Shown: positions 35,501 through 48,332, numbered from the stretch's first letter. The stretch: DNA of 64,000 nt from Saxidomus purpurata (GCA_022818135.1 JAFMSR010000018.1:18342595-18406594), one strand, 5' to 3'. A program made the numbers and translations. Notes: generated by a model not told the origin, from the letters alone.

Positions 35501-35639
35501 AAATACATTAGAATCAACTAACCCATTGTTTGAACCCATGGTGCAACCTGTTGTGGTGTTTGTTTTATGCTCATTTCAACCATATTTCAGATATTTTTAC
35601 AGGCAGGCAATTTACTTAACCATCGTTCCTAAGAAGTGG

Positions 35640-35800
35640 ACCAGTACTAGATCTCTATTCTCCATAAAAAACTGTGATCTTTCTCACATAAAGAGACATG
35701 ATTGGGAACAAGGCCCAAACCCAAGAATGCGAAGTTACATAGATTTCAAGTAAACGATTCTAACCTCTCAACCACGGAGGCACACTTGTAGGTAGTGTTT
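35640..35800 (-). repeat. SINE-like element
   Basis: The minus strand reads 'tccgtggttgagaggttaga' (A-box region), then 'cttgggtttgggccttg' (B-box region). Confidence 0.5.
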
Positions 35801-36680
35801 TGGAAGCAATCAATATAAATTGCGTGTACTTGTTTCGCAATCAAAACAAAACAGACAAGTACACATAAACTATGATTTAAACGCAGTACACGTAAACAAT
35901 GATTTAACCGCCGACTACAAAAATAAAACGTAAAATATTTGTTACGGTATCCAACAACCTAGAAAAATAACAAAACTATTTTTCAATCTGTCCTGGCATT
36001 CCCAGATAGTTTATTATAATTGCTCTAATAAAAAATATATAGAAAACCAACTAATGTTTATGTTTCGAGACAAAATAATATTTTTCTTCAAGATGAATCT
36101 CTGCTCCATTTCCACCGAACGGCAATATCCATCTTGCTAGTCTTCTGATACACATGTTTCTACATTTTCTAATAAAATAAGTATCAGTCAAGCCTGAAAT
36201 TAGTGGGAGCCAATTTTCACAATTTCTTGATGAATTTCTGTAAATTTTGTGCCGATCTTTCTCACTAGATGACAGACATGAGAAATGTTCCACCACAATA
36301 TGTTGGCATTCATTTTAGTTAAAAATCGAAAAACAGTCACAGGGGGTGGCTGTGGTAAAAGCCATACAGTTTAATGATAATGGTTGGATATACAAAATGG
36401 AGCTGTCACTACAAACATTGGGGAAACATTGAAACAGCTATAAACAACACAAAATAACACTGTACTACAAGCCAAGATGAAGCATAAAAAAAGACAGTAT
36501 TCACATGTCCAAATCAGCTGCGCACTGAATACAACATAACTAATAACTACACAACTATCAGAAGTACTGGACAACAGTATTGTAGGCCAAATAACTTTAT
36601 TAAAAGCCCATTGCAAACAATTAAAAACACTGTATTACATGTCAAAAAAATAAAAAAGGGGGCCAAACTGTCACAAAATA
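35801..36680. other. Non-coding stretch
   Basis: No recognisable exon or repeat. The frames at 36051-36296 and 36371-36616 (minus) show no domain, coiled coil or signal supporting a gene. Confidence 0.35.
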
Positions 36681-37140
36681 CGCCAGACAGCAAACAAAGT
36701 TAAATTGTTCCAATTTTGGCCATTAAAGGGCAACAACTCCAGTGTGATTTGCGCATTTTGACTGGTTATTGAACTTGACTGAGATATAAGGCCAAAAAAC
36801 ATTCAAAGCAAGTTTTGTGAAGATTGGTTAAGAACTGTTTAAGTTAGAGACAGGAGATCTGACAACCCTAAATTTGTCCAATTTTGACTAATAAAGGGCA
36901 ACAACTCCGAAATGACAAAGGTAATTTGGCTGGTTATCAAACCTGGCTGAGATAATAGGCCAATATACATTCGAAGCAAGTTTAAAGAAGATTTGTTGGA
37001 AATTGTTTGAGCTAGAGACTGGAGACCAGATAACTCTAAATTTGTCAAATTTTGGCTATTAAAGGGCAATCACTCCAGAGTGACTTGGGCATTTTAGCAG
37101 GTTATCGAGTTTGGTCGAGACAGGCGATCTCATAAAACGG
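36681..37140. repeat. Tandem-core repeat (about 170 bp units)
   Basis: About two and a half units with 'ttttggc.attaaagggcaac', 'aactcc', 'gctggttatc.aac.tggc.gaga' and 'gaagattggtta'. Related to the 2836-3640 family. Confidence 0.6.
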
Positions 37141-37194
37141 CTAGTCACAACAGGTCAATGATAATTACCTGCTTAGACAAGGGAGGCATTATAA

Positions 37195-37330
37195 TGAAGG
37201 GGCTAGAGCGTTAAACTCCGAAAGTTGTGGGTTCAATTCCGTTCGGTTTCACAATCTCTTAATTTTGGAAGTCATGGTAAGAACCCAACGAAGCAGTCAT
37301 TTAGAGTATATAATAAAACTCTATAGAACT
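37195..37330 (+). repeat. SINE-like tRNA-derived remnant
   Basis: 'gggctagagcgttaaactcc' resembles a tRNA D-arm, followed by 'gtgggttcaattccgttcgg' with a B-box. Too degenerate for a tRNA gene. Confidence 0.5.
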
Positions 37331-38520
37331 TAGTCAGAAAGTTCAGAAATCTAAACTATCTGGTGTAAACAGTTGTAGAACAAGCTATTGTATGTCATAT
37401 AACAGTCAGCTGTGAATATCAAGTTGAAAAAGACAGACAAAATACAGGCAAAGCTGTGCACAAACACCACTGGCCGTAAGAAACTAAAGTGGTCTTTGAT
37501 CATAGACAGTCTTTATTCACAGGTGATTCTTCTACAGGTGTAACTACATCAGCAGAACGCGTGTCTTTTGTACGCTAAACACTAACTCATCAGAAACGAA
37601 CCAAGAAGCATTTCCACAAGCCCCTGTGAAGCACCAGAATCGTAAAACTATACTAAAAAGTATTTTGTACAAGTCACCTCCCAGCGAATCAGAAAAAATT
37701 AAATGGAAAACAATGATAGCTTGGCATCCTTTCCCCCCTGAATTCATTACTCTTATATTGTCTGCAGTACTAATGTATTTAACACAGGTTTATAGGCGAC
37801 CCCTGTCCTACACTACATATTACTACTCGCACAAAAAACGTAACACTTAATTATCTCCACACAATAACACTTAATTACAAACAAATAACAAGAAGTCATT
37901 TTCCGATAGAAACGTTGCTGCATTTATAAGACAGGGGTAAGGTTATAAATCAGTAAATATATTCTCCGAACAGATTCCCTACCAGCAATTAACATAAGCT
38001 TTATCTTCATACACCTAACGTAGCTACCATATTCTGTCAGTCAGAATTAATTGTAAAATTAGTGGAGATTTCGAACAAAGCCTTTGAGTCTCGCAAAATT
38101 GTTATTCTAGAAATATATTACGGCTGATAATGGGCTGCCTATGATTAAAAGCCTGTTGACTTATAAGTCAAGAAGTCAAAATTCTCCTGTATGAATTATA
38201 GAGCTGTTGAAATGGAGAAATTACACTGGAAACGAATTATTCCAGAAAAAGTTGTCCATTGTGAACTCTATAGATTCTTTGATCACACTATCTGGTACAT
38301 TAATTTTGTATGCTAACAATTCTACTGTACCGTAAACTCCTTATGTAACAAACTCCTTCCGATCATTTAAGCGTGTTCCATATATCCCGGGTATGTTATA
38401 TCCATATTGCATTTTCATATATAATATAGAAATAAAAAAATTTGGCCTCATAAAATTTATTCCTTATACCCGAAAGTTCACTATAATTGTCCAGATTTGT
38501 GACATACTGCGTTTACTGTT
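37331..38520. other. Non-coding stretch
   Basis: No exon recognised. The frames at 37544-37747 (minus) and 37626-37850 (plus) overlap each other and have no identifiable feature. Confidence 0.35.
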
Positions 38521-38760
38521 TATTGGTGTGCTGTAGGTGCAGTGGTAGTATGTTAGCCTCTGGATTGCACGGTCAAGAGCACAATCCTAACCAGTGAAAT
38601 GGTGGTAGTGTCCTTTGGTATGACACTTCAAAATTGCCCCTCTCCCTCTCTGAGGCTGTCTCCATCTTAGATCAGTGTTATGACCCATTAATCAAAGTTT
38701 TAAGACTTCACTTCACAATTGAGAATAAACTAGAACTATCAATGAAGGTGATGAATACCC
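38521..38760 (+). repeat. SINE-like element
   Basis: 'ggtgcagtggtagtatgtta' as an A-box-like head and 'ggtagtgtcctttggtatga' as the conserved tail motif. Confidence 0.4.
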
Positions 38761-38809
38761 CCCAAACACCCCACTGACACAGTTTATAAAATTTATGTAA
38801 CATTTGATG

Positions 38810-39550
38810 CTTTAATTATTTGACCTGCACAACTTAAGGCTTCTGTGAAGTATAATTAAATTCTGACAAGGGTTTTGGAGATTAAGAGTGCAAAAGATTT
38901 TACTATCTCAAGCCCCTGTGACCTTTGACCTAATGACCCGAAACATGAACAATGCACAACTAGGCATGGTACTTATCACTTCTGTGGAGTATCATTACAT
39001 TCTGACCAGGGGTTTTTGGAGATTTAGCATCCGCAAGTTTTACTATCTCAAGCCCCTGTGACCTTGACCTTTGACCTAGAGACAGGAACCATGCACAACT
39101 AGGTAGTGTACTTATCATTTCTGTAAAGTATCATTAAATTCTGACCAGGGATTTTGGAGATTTGACTTCAACAAGTTTTTACTTTCTTGAGCCCTGGTGA
39201 CCTTGACCTTTAACCTAGTGACCCGAAAAACTAGGCATGGTACTTATCACTTCTGTGAAGTATCATTATATTCTGACCAGGGGTTTTGGAGATTTAGTGA
39301 CCACAAGATTTTACTATCTCGAGTCCCTGTGACCTTGACCTTTGACCTAGTCACCCGTAACAAGGACCATGCACAGCTAGGCTTTGTACTTATCACTTCT
39401 GTGAAGTATCATTAAATTCTGACGAGGGGTTTTAGAGATTTAGTGTCCACAAGATTCTGTCTAGACAGACATACAGACGGACGGACAGACAGACAAGCTG
39501 AATCCAGTATACACCCCCTTACGCTTTGTGTTCAAGGGGGGGGAGGTAAA
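38810..39550. mobile_element. Pearl-like tandem-core element
   Basis: About five units of 120-135 bp with 'cttctgtgaagtatcatta', 'ttctgaccaggggttttgga', 'gtgaccttgacctttgacc' and 'atgcacaactagg'. They are followed by an ACGG/ACAG tract and 'gctgaatccagtatacaccc'. Same overall design as the elements at 26545 and 42945 but a different core. Confidence 0.6.
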
Positions 39551-40561
39551 ATATATTAGTATAGAATAGTAATGTTTTTTAAAAAGCAGTCCAAAAATAG
39601 AAATGTGTTAGAAACAGAGTATAAACACCGGTATTTTAAAATAACTTCAACTTTGACTGCTATACTCGAGTATTAATTTTTTTGCTAAAAATAGAATCTA
39701 TTGTTTACTTTTTTGGAAAAGTCTTAAAACAAATTTGATTGGGAGTTTAACGTGTGTTAAAAGTGCAATCTTGTTTAAGTGCATTTTTTTTTATAACTAC
39801 TAGTTTCCGTATCAGTTCACGATTTCTTTCTCTGAATCAACTTCTTTTAATTAATATTACAAAGTCTTGCCAAATATTAGTCTGCAGGTACACAATAAAC
39901 CCAGGGAAATGACAAAATGAACAACTATAAAGCTAATGAATGATGTCGTATGATGAAATATAAAGTATCTCGACAGTAATTTCATTTAATACAGAATGCA
40001 AGATGTCAATAATTATTAATCCTGACGTAAGGAAAGCCGAGTACACCATGAAGGTAAAATTCCATGTCTTTTATACGAGTAATAACATTCTACGGATGCG
40101 ATTATAAAAGACTGTATCAAACTGTTTGACGAGTACTCAATCTGACGTGCATCCTACAGTCAAGGTAACGATTCTGAGACTTTTTCTTCATTTTCATAAA
40201 CAATAACATGCACCGGCAAATTGTTTGTGATTTTACCATTCCCTAAAACAATTGAGTGGTTTGGAACTCAGCAAACTTACAAACTAGAATTTGGCATTTT
40301 CTGGCAACAGGAAATAACACGCATAACAGCATATCCTTTCTATGACTGTCTGCAAGTAGTAAGGAGTGAACCCAATTAGTGCATTTTGATTCCATTTTCA
40401 TGGTCAAGATCAGACTCTTAACCACTTTCTGGCTGAGAGTCAAAGGTTTGAGCTCCACTACCCACCTAAACAAGGCTGGTGTATTGCTAAAATGGGTATA
40501 AAACCCAAAGAAAGGTAAGGGTGGGTTCTGATTAATATCTAGCCCTACAGTAGTATCATAC
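39551..40561. other. Putative UTP15 intron, no further exon seen
   Basis: Follows the donor of the 40562-40687 exon (minus strand reads through here). A SINE-like B-box (GGTTTGAGCTCC) sits near 40445. The next expected exon, coding for a WD strand after S-A-G, was not found here or down to the gap. Confidence 0.4.
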
Positions 40562-40687
40562 CTGCAGAGAAGAACAGCCCGCCAGTCGGGAACATAAGAA
40601 CGCTTTCCACTGGAGCACCATGATCAACGCTCATCACACATTCCCCGATACGGGTGTCGAATAACTTCACCGTGTGATCATACGATC
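40562..40687 (-). CDS. UTP15: UTP15 exon (WD40 repeat; fourth exon visible)
   Basis: The 126-bp exon is bounded by acceptor tttcttgcag and donor gtatga on the minus strand. It translates in continuous frame from the 41201-41255 exon (split Gly codon) as [19 protein letters not shown]... ending FFSAG with one base left over (phase 1). Residues match the end of one WD40 blade (YDHTVKLFD) and the start of the next in UTP15. UTP15 is a t-UTP subunit of the small-subunit processome, acting in nucleolar pre-18S rRNA processing and rDNA transcription. No stops or frameshifts. Identification is by recognition of the family, not by a search. Confidence 0.86.
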
Positions 40688-41200
40688 CTGCAAGAAACAA
40701 AAGGTAATACATCCAAACCTATGAACAAAGACCACTGACACAATCACACTCAAGTGGTCTTTACTGACAGGTGGTCTTTATTCAAAAGTAATTATAACAT
40801 AAATGAATGGTTCAATGTGTTCTTCCTACTTAATTTTTTAACTGTATTTAGAGGTGGTCTTTAATATAAGATTTGTACTACATATTCACTGAAATAAATT
40901 TTAGAGTTTCATTACATTCAAAACATGTTTGACATCTTCGGAGAGCAAAAATATAGTACCATATTTCTTATAATAATACCACTGAGATAATACAAAATGT
41001 ACTTTGGAATCATTTCCAGCATAGAAGCTACCAGCAAAATTGACACTGCTTACAAAAGGTAAAGCACAATGAAACTTTTAATTCCAAGAAAGAACAATCT
41101 GATTTAATAATGACAATGGAATGTTTCATTCCTGGTTCTTGAATATTGAAATTATACAAGTTTTCCTACATCTATAACTGTAAAGTGTTTAAATACTTAC

Positions 41201-41255
41201 CAGTGAGAACAATGTCATTGCTGGTCTTGCTTGTAATTCCACATCTCACATAATC
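41201..41255 (-). CDS. UTP15: UTP15 exon (WD40 linker strand; third exon visible)
   Basis: The 55-bp exon has acceptor ttttctccag and donor gtaagt. In frame after the 53001-53124 exon it encodes DYVRCGITSKTSNDIVLTG, matching the DYVRCG...L-F-I-T-G strand of UTP15. It is separated by a 513-bp intron from the next exon and by an 11.7-kb intron from the previous one. Starts at phase 0 and ends at phase 1. Confidence 0.85.
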
Positions 41256-41929
41256 CTGGAGAAAAAAACAAATACAGTCAATTTATCAAAATACATGCAA
41301 ATTAGAGGTGTTTTTTTTCCTTATAGTTTGTAACTTACATAACATCAATCTAATTTTCGGTCCATGCCTTTCTCTTCCAGTGTGTTTTGTAGGGGGTGGG
41401 GGTTAGGGTGGGGAGTTTTCCTTATTTTTCTTTCATGCTTCTAAGTTAAGGATGCCCTGGTTGATATGTTTGCGAGCTGTCTCGGAAGTATACTATCGCA
41501 CAGTTGTGCAAGTTAATCATGATCCACACTGGCCACAAAGGTAGAATCTTCCGCTGTCCAGCAGTGCAAAGGTTAATCAACAAAACCATTATTTCAATGA
41601 TGGGGAAACACATCGGGGTGCATACCTGTCATTTCTAGAGGGAAAGTTTATTAATTACAGGTAATCTGGCCACTGACCAATTTCTCCATTCACCTCTTCT
41701 CACCTCGGGTATAAATTAGCACAGCACCTGAACAAATTTTACCACTTTGATAAATGATAAGACAACAAATCAGTTTATCTATGCCCTTCAGTTTCAATTG
41801 AAGCAATACATTTTATATTTGTTTCCACAACTGGTCAGAAAATAAATACTTGATGTAGCTGCCATTCCTGTTTTATATTAAAGACAAAATGATGCTCTCA
41901 ATCTCCTGTGACTAGACTCTACTTCAAGA

Positions 41930-42000
41930 TTCACTACAAAGGCAGGAGCCAGGATTCGAACCGGCAACATCACCTAGCAATGCTAAAACTCTTTAGGATA
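41930..42000 (-). repeat. SINE-like B-box remnant in intron
   Basis: The minus strand contains the B-box consensus GGTTCGAATCCTGG preceded by a tRNA-like head 'catt gctaggtgatgttgcc'. Lies in the long UTP15 intron. Confidence 0.45.
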
Positions 42001-42217
42001 AAATTATGAAAAAATCTTTCATAATTTTTAAGTCATTTGTAAGTCCTCAATTTTTTTATATAAGTTAAAACTATATCGCATTTAACATCCTTACCCAGTC
42101 CCCGCCCCCTTGCTACATTTCCAAATGGACTTATCAATTTTTCAATCTTGACAGTAAACTTACTATTATTAGCATTAACTGTTCAACGGGATGCCAACTT
42201 ACTGACTAAATAAGGAA

Positions 42218-42275
42218 CAGTGCAGATCATGATCAGACACACTAAGGATGTGCAGACTGATCATGATCTGCACTG
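42218..42275. repeat. Dispersed palindromic hairpin, copy 4
   Basis: Arms CAGTGCAGATCATGATCAG and CTGATCATGATCTGCACTG are perfectly complementary over 19 bases. This is the best-preserved copy. Confidence 0.75.
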
Positions 42276-42944
42276 GTTGTAAAGACAGAATTATTGGCTG
42301 CCAGCAGGGTAAAAAAACTTTTAAGACTGCACAAACGTACAATAAAAACAAACAAGAGTGTCAGCTGCATGTATATACAAATGAATAAATATTTAATCTA
42401 GCGTTTTTCTTCCTGGTAGACGAACATTATTGTAACAGGGTGTCTGCATCAGTATATAAAGATAAGTTAAAGTGATTTCTTGATATTTGAAATCCCTGAC
42501 TTGTGCATGACCCTAATAATTGCAGTTTTATTTATTTACAAATCACTGGAACATGATTAGAAAACACTCAATCTGTCCGCTCCATTAGCCTGTGAGCTGG
42601 AATGCATAGGAAAGCACACTGGAAGGTCAGTCTGGGACTGATTTTTGTATTTCATCACTCCCCATATATCAATCAATTAAATCACAGCATTTTGAATGAT
42701 GAAACTGATCTGAAGTGTTATACTGCCAGATAAATCATGATTACTCAATCTATCATGATAATGGTTATTGTATGGGCAATGACTGTGAAATAATTTTGCT
42801 GAAAATAATTCTATTACAAGTGGCTCTGATGGAAAATTGAAAGCAAACATCTTCTACCTTGGTTATTAAATATATATCTCTCAATGAGGATATCAAGTGC
42901 TGCTGATGATGATGACAAACTTGCGAAGATGAGAAGTTTAAAAA

Positions 42945-43995
42945 ACAAGAGCTGTCCCTCACAAGTGACGAATGCCCCCGAAAGAGGTGCCTCACAGTCT
43001 GTGTCCTCTCCATGTGCTCAATAAATGTGCTATGTAATTTTAAAATCCTTCCATGCATGACAGAGTAATCATGCATACAGTATTCCATTACTTTAAACAC
43101 TAAGTGTGACCTTGACCTTTGAGGTAGGGACTTGGGTCTTGCATGCAACACATCCGCTTGATGTGCTAGACATTTGTGCCAAGTTATTTTAAAATCCTTC
43201 AAAGCATAATAAAGTTATAGTCCGGACACAAATGTATGCATATATACAGGATTCCATTACCTATAAACTCTAAGTGTGACCTTGACCTTTGTGGTAGGGA
43301 TGTGGGTCTTGCACGCGACACGTCGTCTTGATGTGCTAGACATTTGTGCCATACTATTTTAAAATCCTTCAAGGCATGACAAAGTTACAGTCCGGACACG
43401 AATGTGTGCATATATGCATATATAGAGGAATCCATTACCTTCAAACTCTAAGTGTGACCTTGACCTTTGAGCTAGGGACCTGGGTCTTGCACGCGACACG
43501 TCGTCTTGATGTGCTAGACATTTGTGCCAAGTTATTTTAAAATCCTTCAATGCATGACAAAGTTACAGTCCGGACACGAATGTGTGCATATATGCATATA
43601 TAGAGGAATCCATTACCTTCAAACTCTAAGTATGACCTTGACCTTTGAGCTAGGGACGTGGGTCTTGCACACGACACGTCGTCTTGATGTGCTAGACATG
43701 TGTACCTTGTTATTTTAAAATCCTTCAATGCATGACAAAGTTACAGTCCGGACACGAATGTGTGCATATATAGAGGATTCCATAACCTTCATACTCCAAG
43801 TGTGACCTTCACCTTTGAGGTAGGGATGTGGGTCTTGCACGCGACACGTCGTCTTGATGTGCTAGACATGTGTGCCAAGTTATTTTAAAATCCTTCAATG
43901 CATGACAAAGTTACAGTCCGGACACGAATTTGTAAGTGGGGACGCACGGACGGACAGACGGACGGACCGTCAGACGGACAGACGGTGCGATTTAA
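42945..43995. mobile_element. Pearl-like tandem-core element, five units
   Basis: The head 'acaagagctgtccctcacaa' is followed by about five units of 170-190 bp ('aagtgtgaccttgaccttt', 'cgacacgtcgtcttgatgtg', 'aaaatccttcaatgcatgac', 'acagtccggacacgaatgtg'). It ends in an ACGG/ACAG tract and 'gtgcgatttaat'. Same family as 26545-27290. Adjacent units are nearly identical (for example 43346 and 43524), so the core has expanded recently. Overlapping frames of about 60-145 codons on both strands follow the repeat. Confidence 0.75.
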
Positions 43996-44464
43996 TATAT
44001 TGAGATTTCTTTGGAAATGCAAGGGCAATAACTCTGGAACTACTAATATAAATTTGATAACTGTAAAATGTTTATGTCTTTGTGATAAAATTAGACAGTA
44101 TGAATTAAATAAGATTGAAATCTCAGGAGCTTTTGGCTAGGGAGTGGGCTGGGGTGATGGTGTTGTGCGGGTGACAACATTGATCTTATTTACATCTTAG
44201 TTTTTATTACGATAAAGCCTATGACTCATCTCTATCAACTTAAAATTCTTATATGTTAATTTCTAACCTCTTCAATAGCTTACGATACATTTATTCTAAA
44301 CCAGTCTGGAAGTGGAAGTATATCACTGTCAAGTAATCAATGCTTTATATTTTCTGTATCCCTTAGGCTTCTTTAACATTTAGATATGAGTTCTTTTGAA
44401 AAAGGATACTGTAATAACTGAGCCCTGCTGCATCACATCCAACATTTGTTTGGCACCAAACATA

Positions 44465-44905
44465 GACATTGTCAAATCTGACTACATTGCCAGATCTCTA
44501 CATTGCCAGATCTCTACATTGCCAGATCTGGCTACATTCCCAAATCTGGCTACATTGTCAGATCTCTACATTACCAGATCTCTACATTGTCAGATCTGGC
44601 TACTGTCAGAACTGGCTCCATGGTCAGATCTGGCTTCACTGTCAGATCTCTACATTGTCAGATCTGGCTACATCATCAGATATGGCAACATTGTCAGATC
44701 TGGCTACATCATCAGATATCTACATTGCCAGATCTGGCTACATCATCAGATCTATACATTGTTAGATCTGGCTACATCATCAGATCTATACATTGTCAGA
44801 TCTGGCTACATCATCAGATCTCTACACTGTCATATCTGGCTATATACATCATCAGATCTCTCATTTCAAGATCTTGCTACATTGTCAGATTTCTACACAG
44901 AGAAT
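44465..44905. repeat. 17/34-bp minisatellite rich in AGATCT
   Basis: A 34-bp unit made of two related 17-mers, 'cagatctggctacatca' and 'tcagatctctacattgt', repeated about 13 times. Period 17 without stop codons leaves all three plus frames open for 98-188 codons; these are not genes. Lies in the UTP15 intron. Confidence 0.9.
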
Positions 44906-45289
44906 CAAAAATCAGGCCTTACTTTACAGGTGGTCTTCACTCATAAGTGCTTTGTACTGTAAACAAAGATTGCTGTATTTTCTATCAGTGGTCTTATAAA
45001 CAAAGTGGTCTTTATTTGAAGGTGGTCTTTAAAACAAGTTTGACTGTACACTATATCATTAACTGCCTTACTAAGTGACTGCATTACTGAGTGACAGTTT
45101 AGCAGCTGTTAAATAGATTTAAATAATTAATATAATTAATACTGGTTGATCCATATTTACAACTATACAAGAGGGCTATGATATATAGGCCCTACATCAC
45201 GAACCTGATTAAACAGAGAACATATGCAACACATGTTCAGATCTGCACAAAACCCGATAATACATGTGCATTGCAGCAAAGCTCTGTGA

Positions 45290-45735
45290 GCAATTTTAGT
45301 AGAAGACCAGCCAAGTGCCAATCCTGTGAAGTTTGGTTGAAACTGGCCCAGTGGTTAAGATGTTGTTTAAAGGTTGTTTTTTATTTTTAGCTCTGGCGGC
45401 CATTTTGTAGAATGGAGCAGAAGAAACATCTAAGGGACAATCCTGTGAAGTTTGATTGAAACTGCTGGAAAAATTAAGAAGGAGATGTTATTCAAAGGTT
45501 TTTCTATTTTTAGCTCTGGCGGCCAATATGTGCAGCTGAGCAGAACCATTTGAACAAACTTAGTAGAGGAGCATTCAAGAAAAAGCCCTTTAAAGTTTGA
45601 TTGAAATTGGCCCAGTGGTTAAGGAAAAGATGTCCTTTGAAGCATTTGTTGACAACTGACAATGCATGTTGACGGAAGAGAGACAACATGTGGTCATAAT
45701 AGCTCACTTTGTGCTCAAGGGAGCTAAAAAGGTGA
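45290..45735. repeat. Pearl-like tandem-core remnant
   Basis: About three degenerate units contain 'tttttagctctggcggcca' and 'aagtttgattgaaa.tggcc', and end with 'aatagctcactttgtgctca', the inverted-repeat end typical of these elements. Confidence 0.5.
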
Positions 45736-45779
45736 AGAATTTTAGTTTTCACATAGCACATGTGGCTGAAAATCCACAA

Positions 45780-46545
45780 AGCAAGATACAATTATTGTAG
45801 GCAATCCACACTGAGAGGCACAATATGGAAGACACACACAGAGCCTAAGCAGTATGGAAGAGTAAAATGGAAGAACATTTACAATGCATGGCTCAATAAT
45901 GGAAGACAATCCACACAGCATGGCTCAATAATGGAAGACAATCAACACAGCAGAGACTCATTTATGGATGATAGTGAGGTTTATTGATACAAGATATTCC
46001 ACACAAGAAAGTTCAATTCTGGAAGGCAATCCACACAGTACTGTTCAATTAAGAGAGGCAACCCACACAGAAAGGCTCAGTTAGGAAGAAAGTCCAAACA
46101 CAGAGCAAATAGGTCTTAGACAAACAACACAGAGATCAAAAAGGTGGAAGACAATCCACACAGTAAGGCTCATTATGGAAGACAATTCACTAAGCAAGAT
46201 TCATGTAGGAAGACATTCCACACAGAGAACATAAAGAGGGAAGACAATCTACACAGAGCAAAAAGGTGGAAAATAATCCACACAGTAAGGCTCATTATGG
46301 AAGACAATTCACTAAGCAAGTCTCATTTAGGAAGACAATCCACACAGAAAGGCTCAGTTAGGAAGAAAATCCACATAGATAGCAAAATGGTGGAAGACAA
46401 TCCACACACAGAGCAAATAGGCGGAAGACAATCCACAAAGTACAGTTCATCATGGATGCAACTCCACACAGTGTGGTTATATTATGGACAATCCACACAG
46501 TGAAGCTTAATTATAAAAGACAATCCACACATCAAGATGCAATCA
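45780..46545. repeat. About 32-bp minisatellite
   Basis: Some twenty degenerate copies of 'ggctcattatggaagacaa' and 'tccacacag'. Lies in the UTP15 intron. The plus-strand frames here are repeat-derived. Confidence 0.85.
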
Positions 46546-48276
46546 TGGATGACAAGCTTTAGAAAGTAACACTGGAATTATATTAACTGAGAAACATCAC
46601 TATATTGACAAACAACTTCCAATAAAAAATACACACCAAAAAACCTGGGACACCAATTACCTTGACTGCTGTATACAACAAAAAAATGTCCAATTAAAAA
46701 AATACTCCAAAAAAACAGGGACATGAATTTATCAAAAATGTCTGTGAGATGCAGACAGGAAAAATGAAATATGCTAAAAAAAAATAATTACAAGCAACTG
46801 TTAAATATTAGCTTGTTTGGCACCCTATATCTGTTAAGTACATTATTCACATTTCTTTTTTTCAATTTCACCTTGTTATTTGATCTTTATCCATTCCTAT
46901 TGATGACAAACTCATGGAGTTTCTACATAAAAACCATCAACAAAAGCATCCCAAATGATCTAGTATCGAAATCCTATATCTTGTTTGAGAAATTAGCTTC
47001 TGTGGCAGAAAGCTGGAGATACGTTACTACAGGAGGCGGAGCTAGTTATCAGCAGTGGCCATGTCGACCAATAAGAACTGGGCACACTGTTCAGAGTGAG
47101 AAAGTTACTTTTTAGTTTTGTTACTTACAATAGTTTACTACATTACTTGTCTAACTTTTAATACACCTTTTTACAAAAATAATTGTGTGCAAAATATGTT
47201 ACACAATTATGTTTAAGCTTTTATATTCCACTGATAATACCTCAACTGTTGCTAAAAAAGAAATCATTTAAACAAGAAGTTTGTCAAAAAAAATTAAAGA
47301 TCCTAAAGCTGTAATTGAATTTTAAGTTTGCTGCAAACATTTAAGAATTCAGGGGCTGAATATTATTTTTTTTACAAATAGAAATATTTTCATAGAACGT
47401 CAGTAAAGGTAGAATGAAAAAAAAATGTAGTTAATCAAATATTTGTAAACACTTTTAATAAATTTACTTTAGTCATAAATAACAAAACCATATGCTTTGC
47501 AGATTACAATCTAGATATTTTACCAGTTTTTGTTTCGTTTTCTCCATAAATGCTTTTCATAATTTTATAATTTCTCTGCCGAGTGTTATTTTTAGAGCAA
47601 AGTTTTTTTGTTTCTTCCAGCTATAAAAACCGCTCAATTTTCGTAAAACTCGAGTGTTTCACAAAACCACTACAGTATCTGTCTACTTTTTCTTTTTTAA
47701 ATGATTCCTAAATATCACTATAAGACAAATGCAAGTTTCATAATCAGATGTGAAGATTTAATGAATTCAATATGTGTTCCGGAGTTGATGGGTTCGGAGC
47801 CAGCGTTCTAGACACTTCTCACAAAAACTACGTAGAAATATGTAATGTGGCAACATAATGAACTATCCATAAATCGTTACGTTTTTTTCTATTTCCAACG
47901 ATTAAAGAATCTGAGGGTCCCATTAAATCGCAGAAAAGTAAAAGCTTGGTATGAAGGAATATTATCATTACACTGTATCATAATAGAATAGGTATCCAGG
48001 ACTTAATTATCATTTTTGCAACCTTGTCTGCTAGAATTTGTTCAGATCCCATGCTCCAACAGCTACGGTTACGTAACTAACTAAAGTTTGAAACCAGTAG
48101 ACATACATTTAAATTGGACATCTACTTGAAATGTATTCTTTCCGAGCTTCCCGTATAGCATTGTTTTTAACCCTGTCATCCTAGAAAATTTCTAAATTTG
48201 AGATGTCCATCTTTCAATTTGGACACCATCGTTGATATTCAAAGGTGTGTACAATAAAAATTTACTGGATACCGAA
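46546..48276. other. Intronic AT-rich stretch, no exon seen
   Basis: The 114-codon plus-strand frame at 46771-47115 has hydrophobic runs, but it lies antisense in an intron, has AT-driven composition and shows no recognisable domain. Confidence 0.4.
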
Positions 48277-48332
48277 CAGTGCAGATCATGATCAGGCTGA
48301 ATAAATGAGCTGGCCGATCATGATCTGCACTG
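48277..48332. repeat. Dispersed palindromic hairpin, copy 5
   Basis: Arms CAGTGCAGATCATGATCAG and CGATCATGATCTGCACTG around a short loop. Confidence 0.7.

Noticed and set aside
7530..41970. B-box-like sites as functional tRNA genes
   Set aside because: No complete cloverleaf with paired acceptor stem could be drawn. SINE-type tails follow several of them.
42765..43728. Minus-strand frames starting M-K-D-F-K-I-T
   Set aside because: The same start recurs in each pearl-like core unit. They are repeat-derived.
44396..44999. Overlapping open frames of 68-188 codons
   Set aside because: All plus frames are open because of the 17/34-bp repeat. Repeated I-W-L-H-H-Q and S-D-L-A-T peptides are period artefacts.
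46771..47115. 114-codon frame with membrane-like segments
   Set aside because: AT-rich intronic position, no homology recognised, no promoter or splice support.
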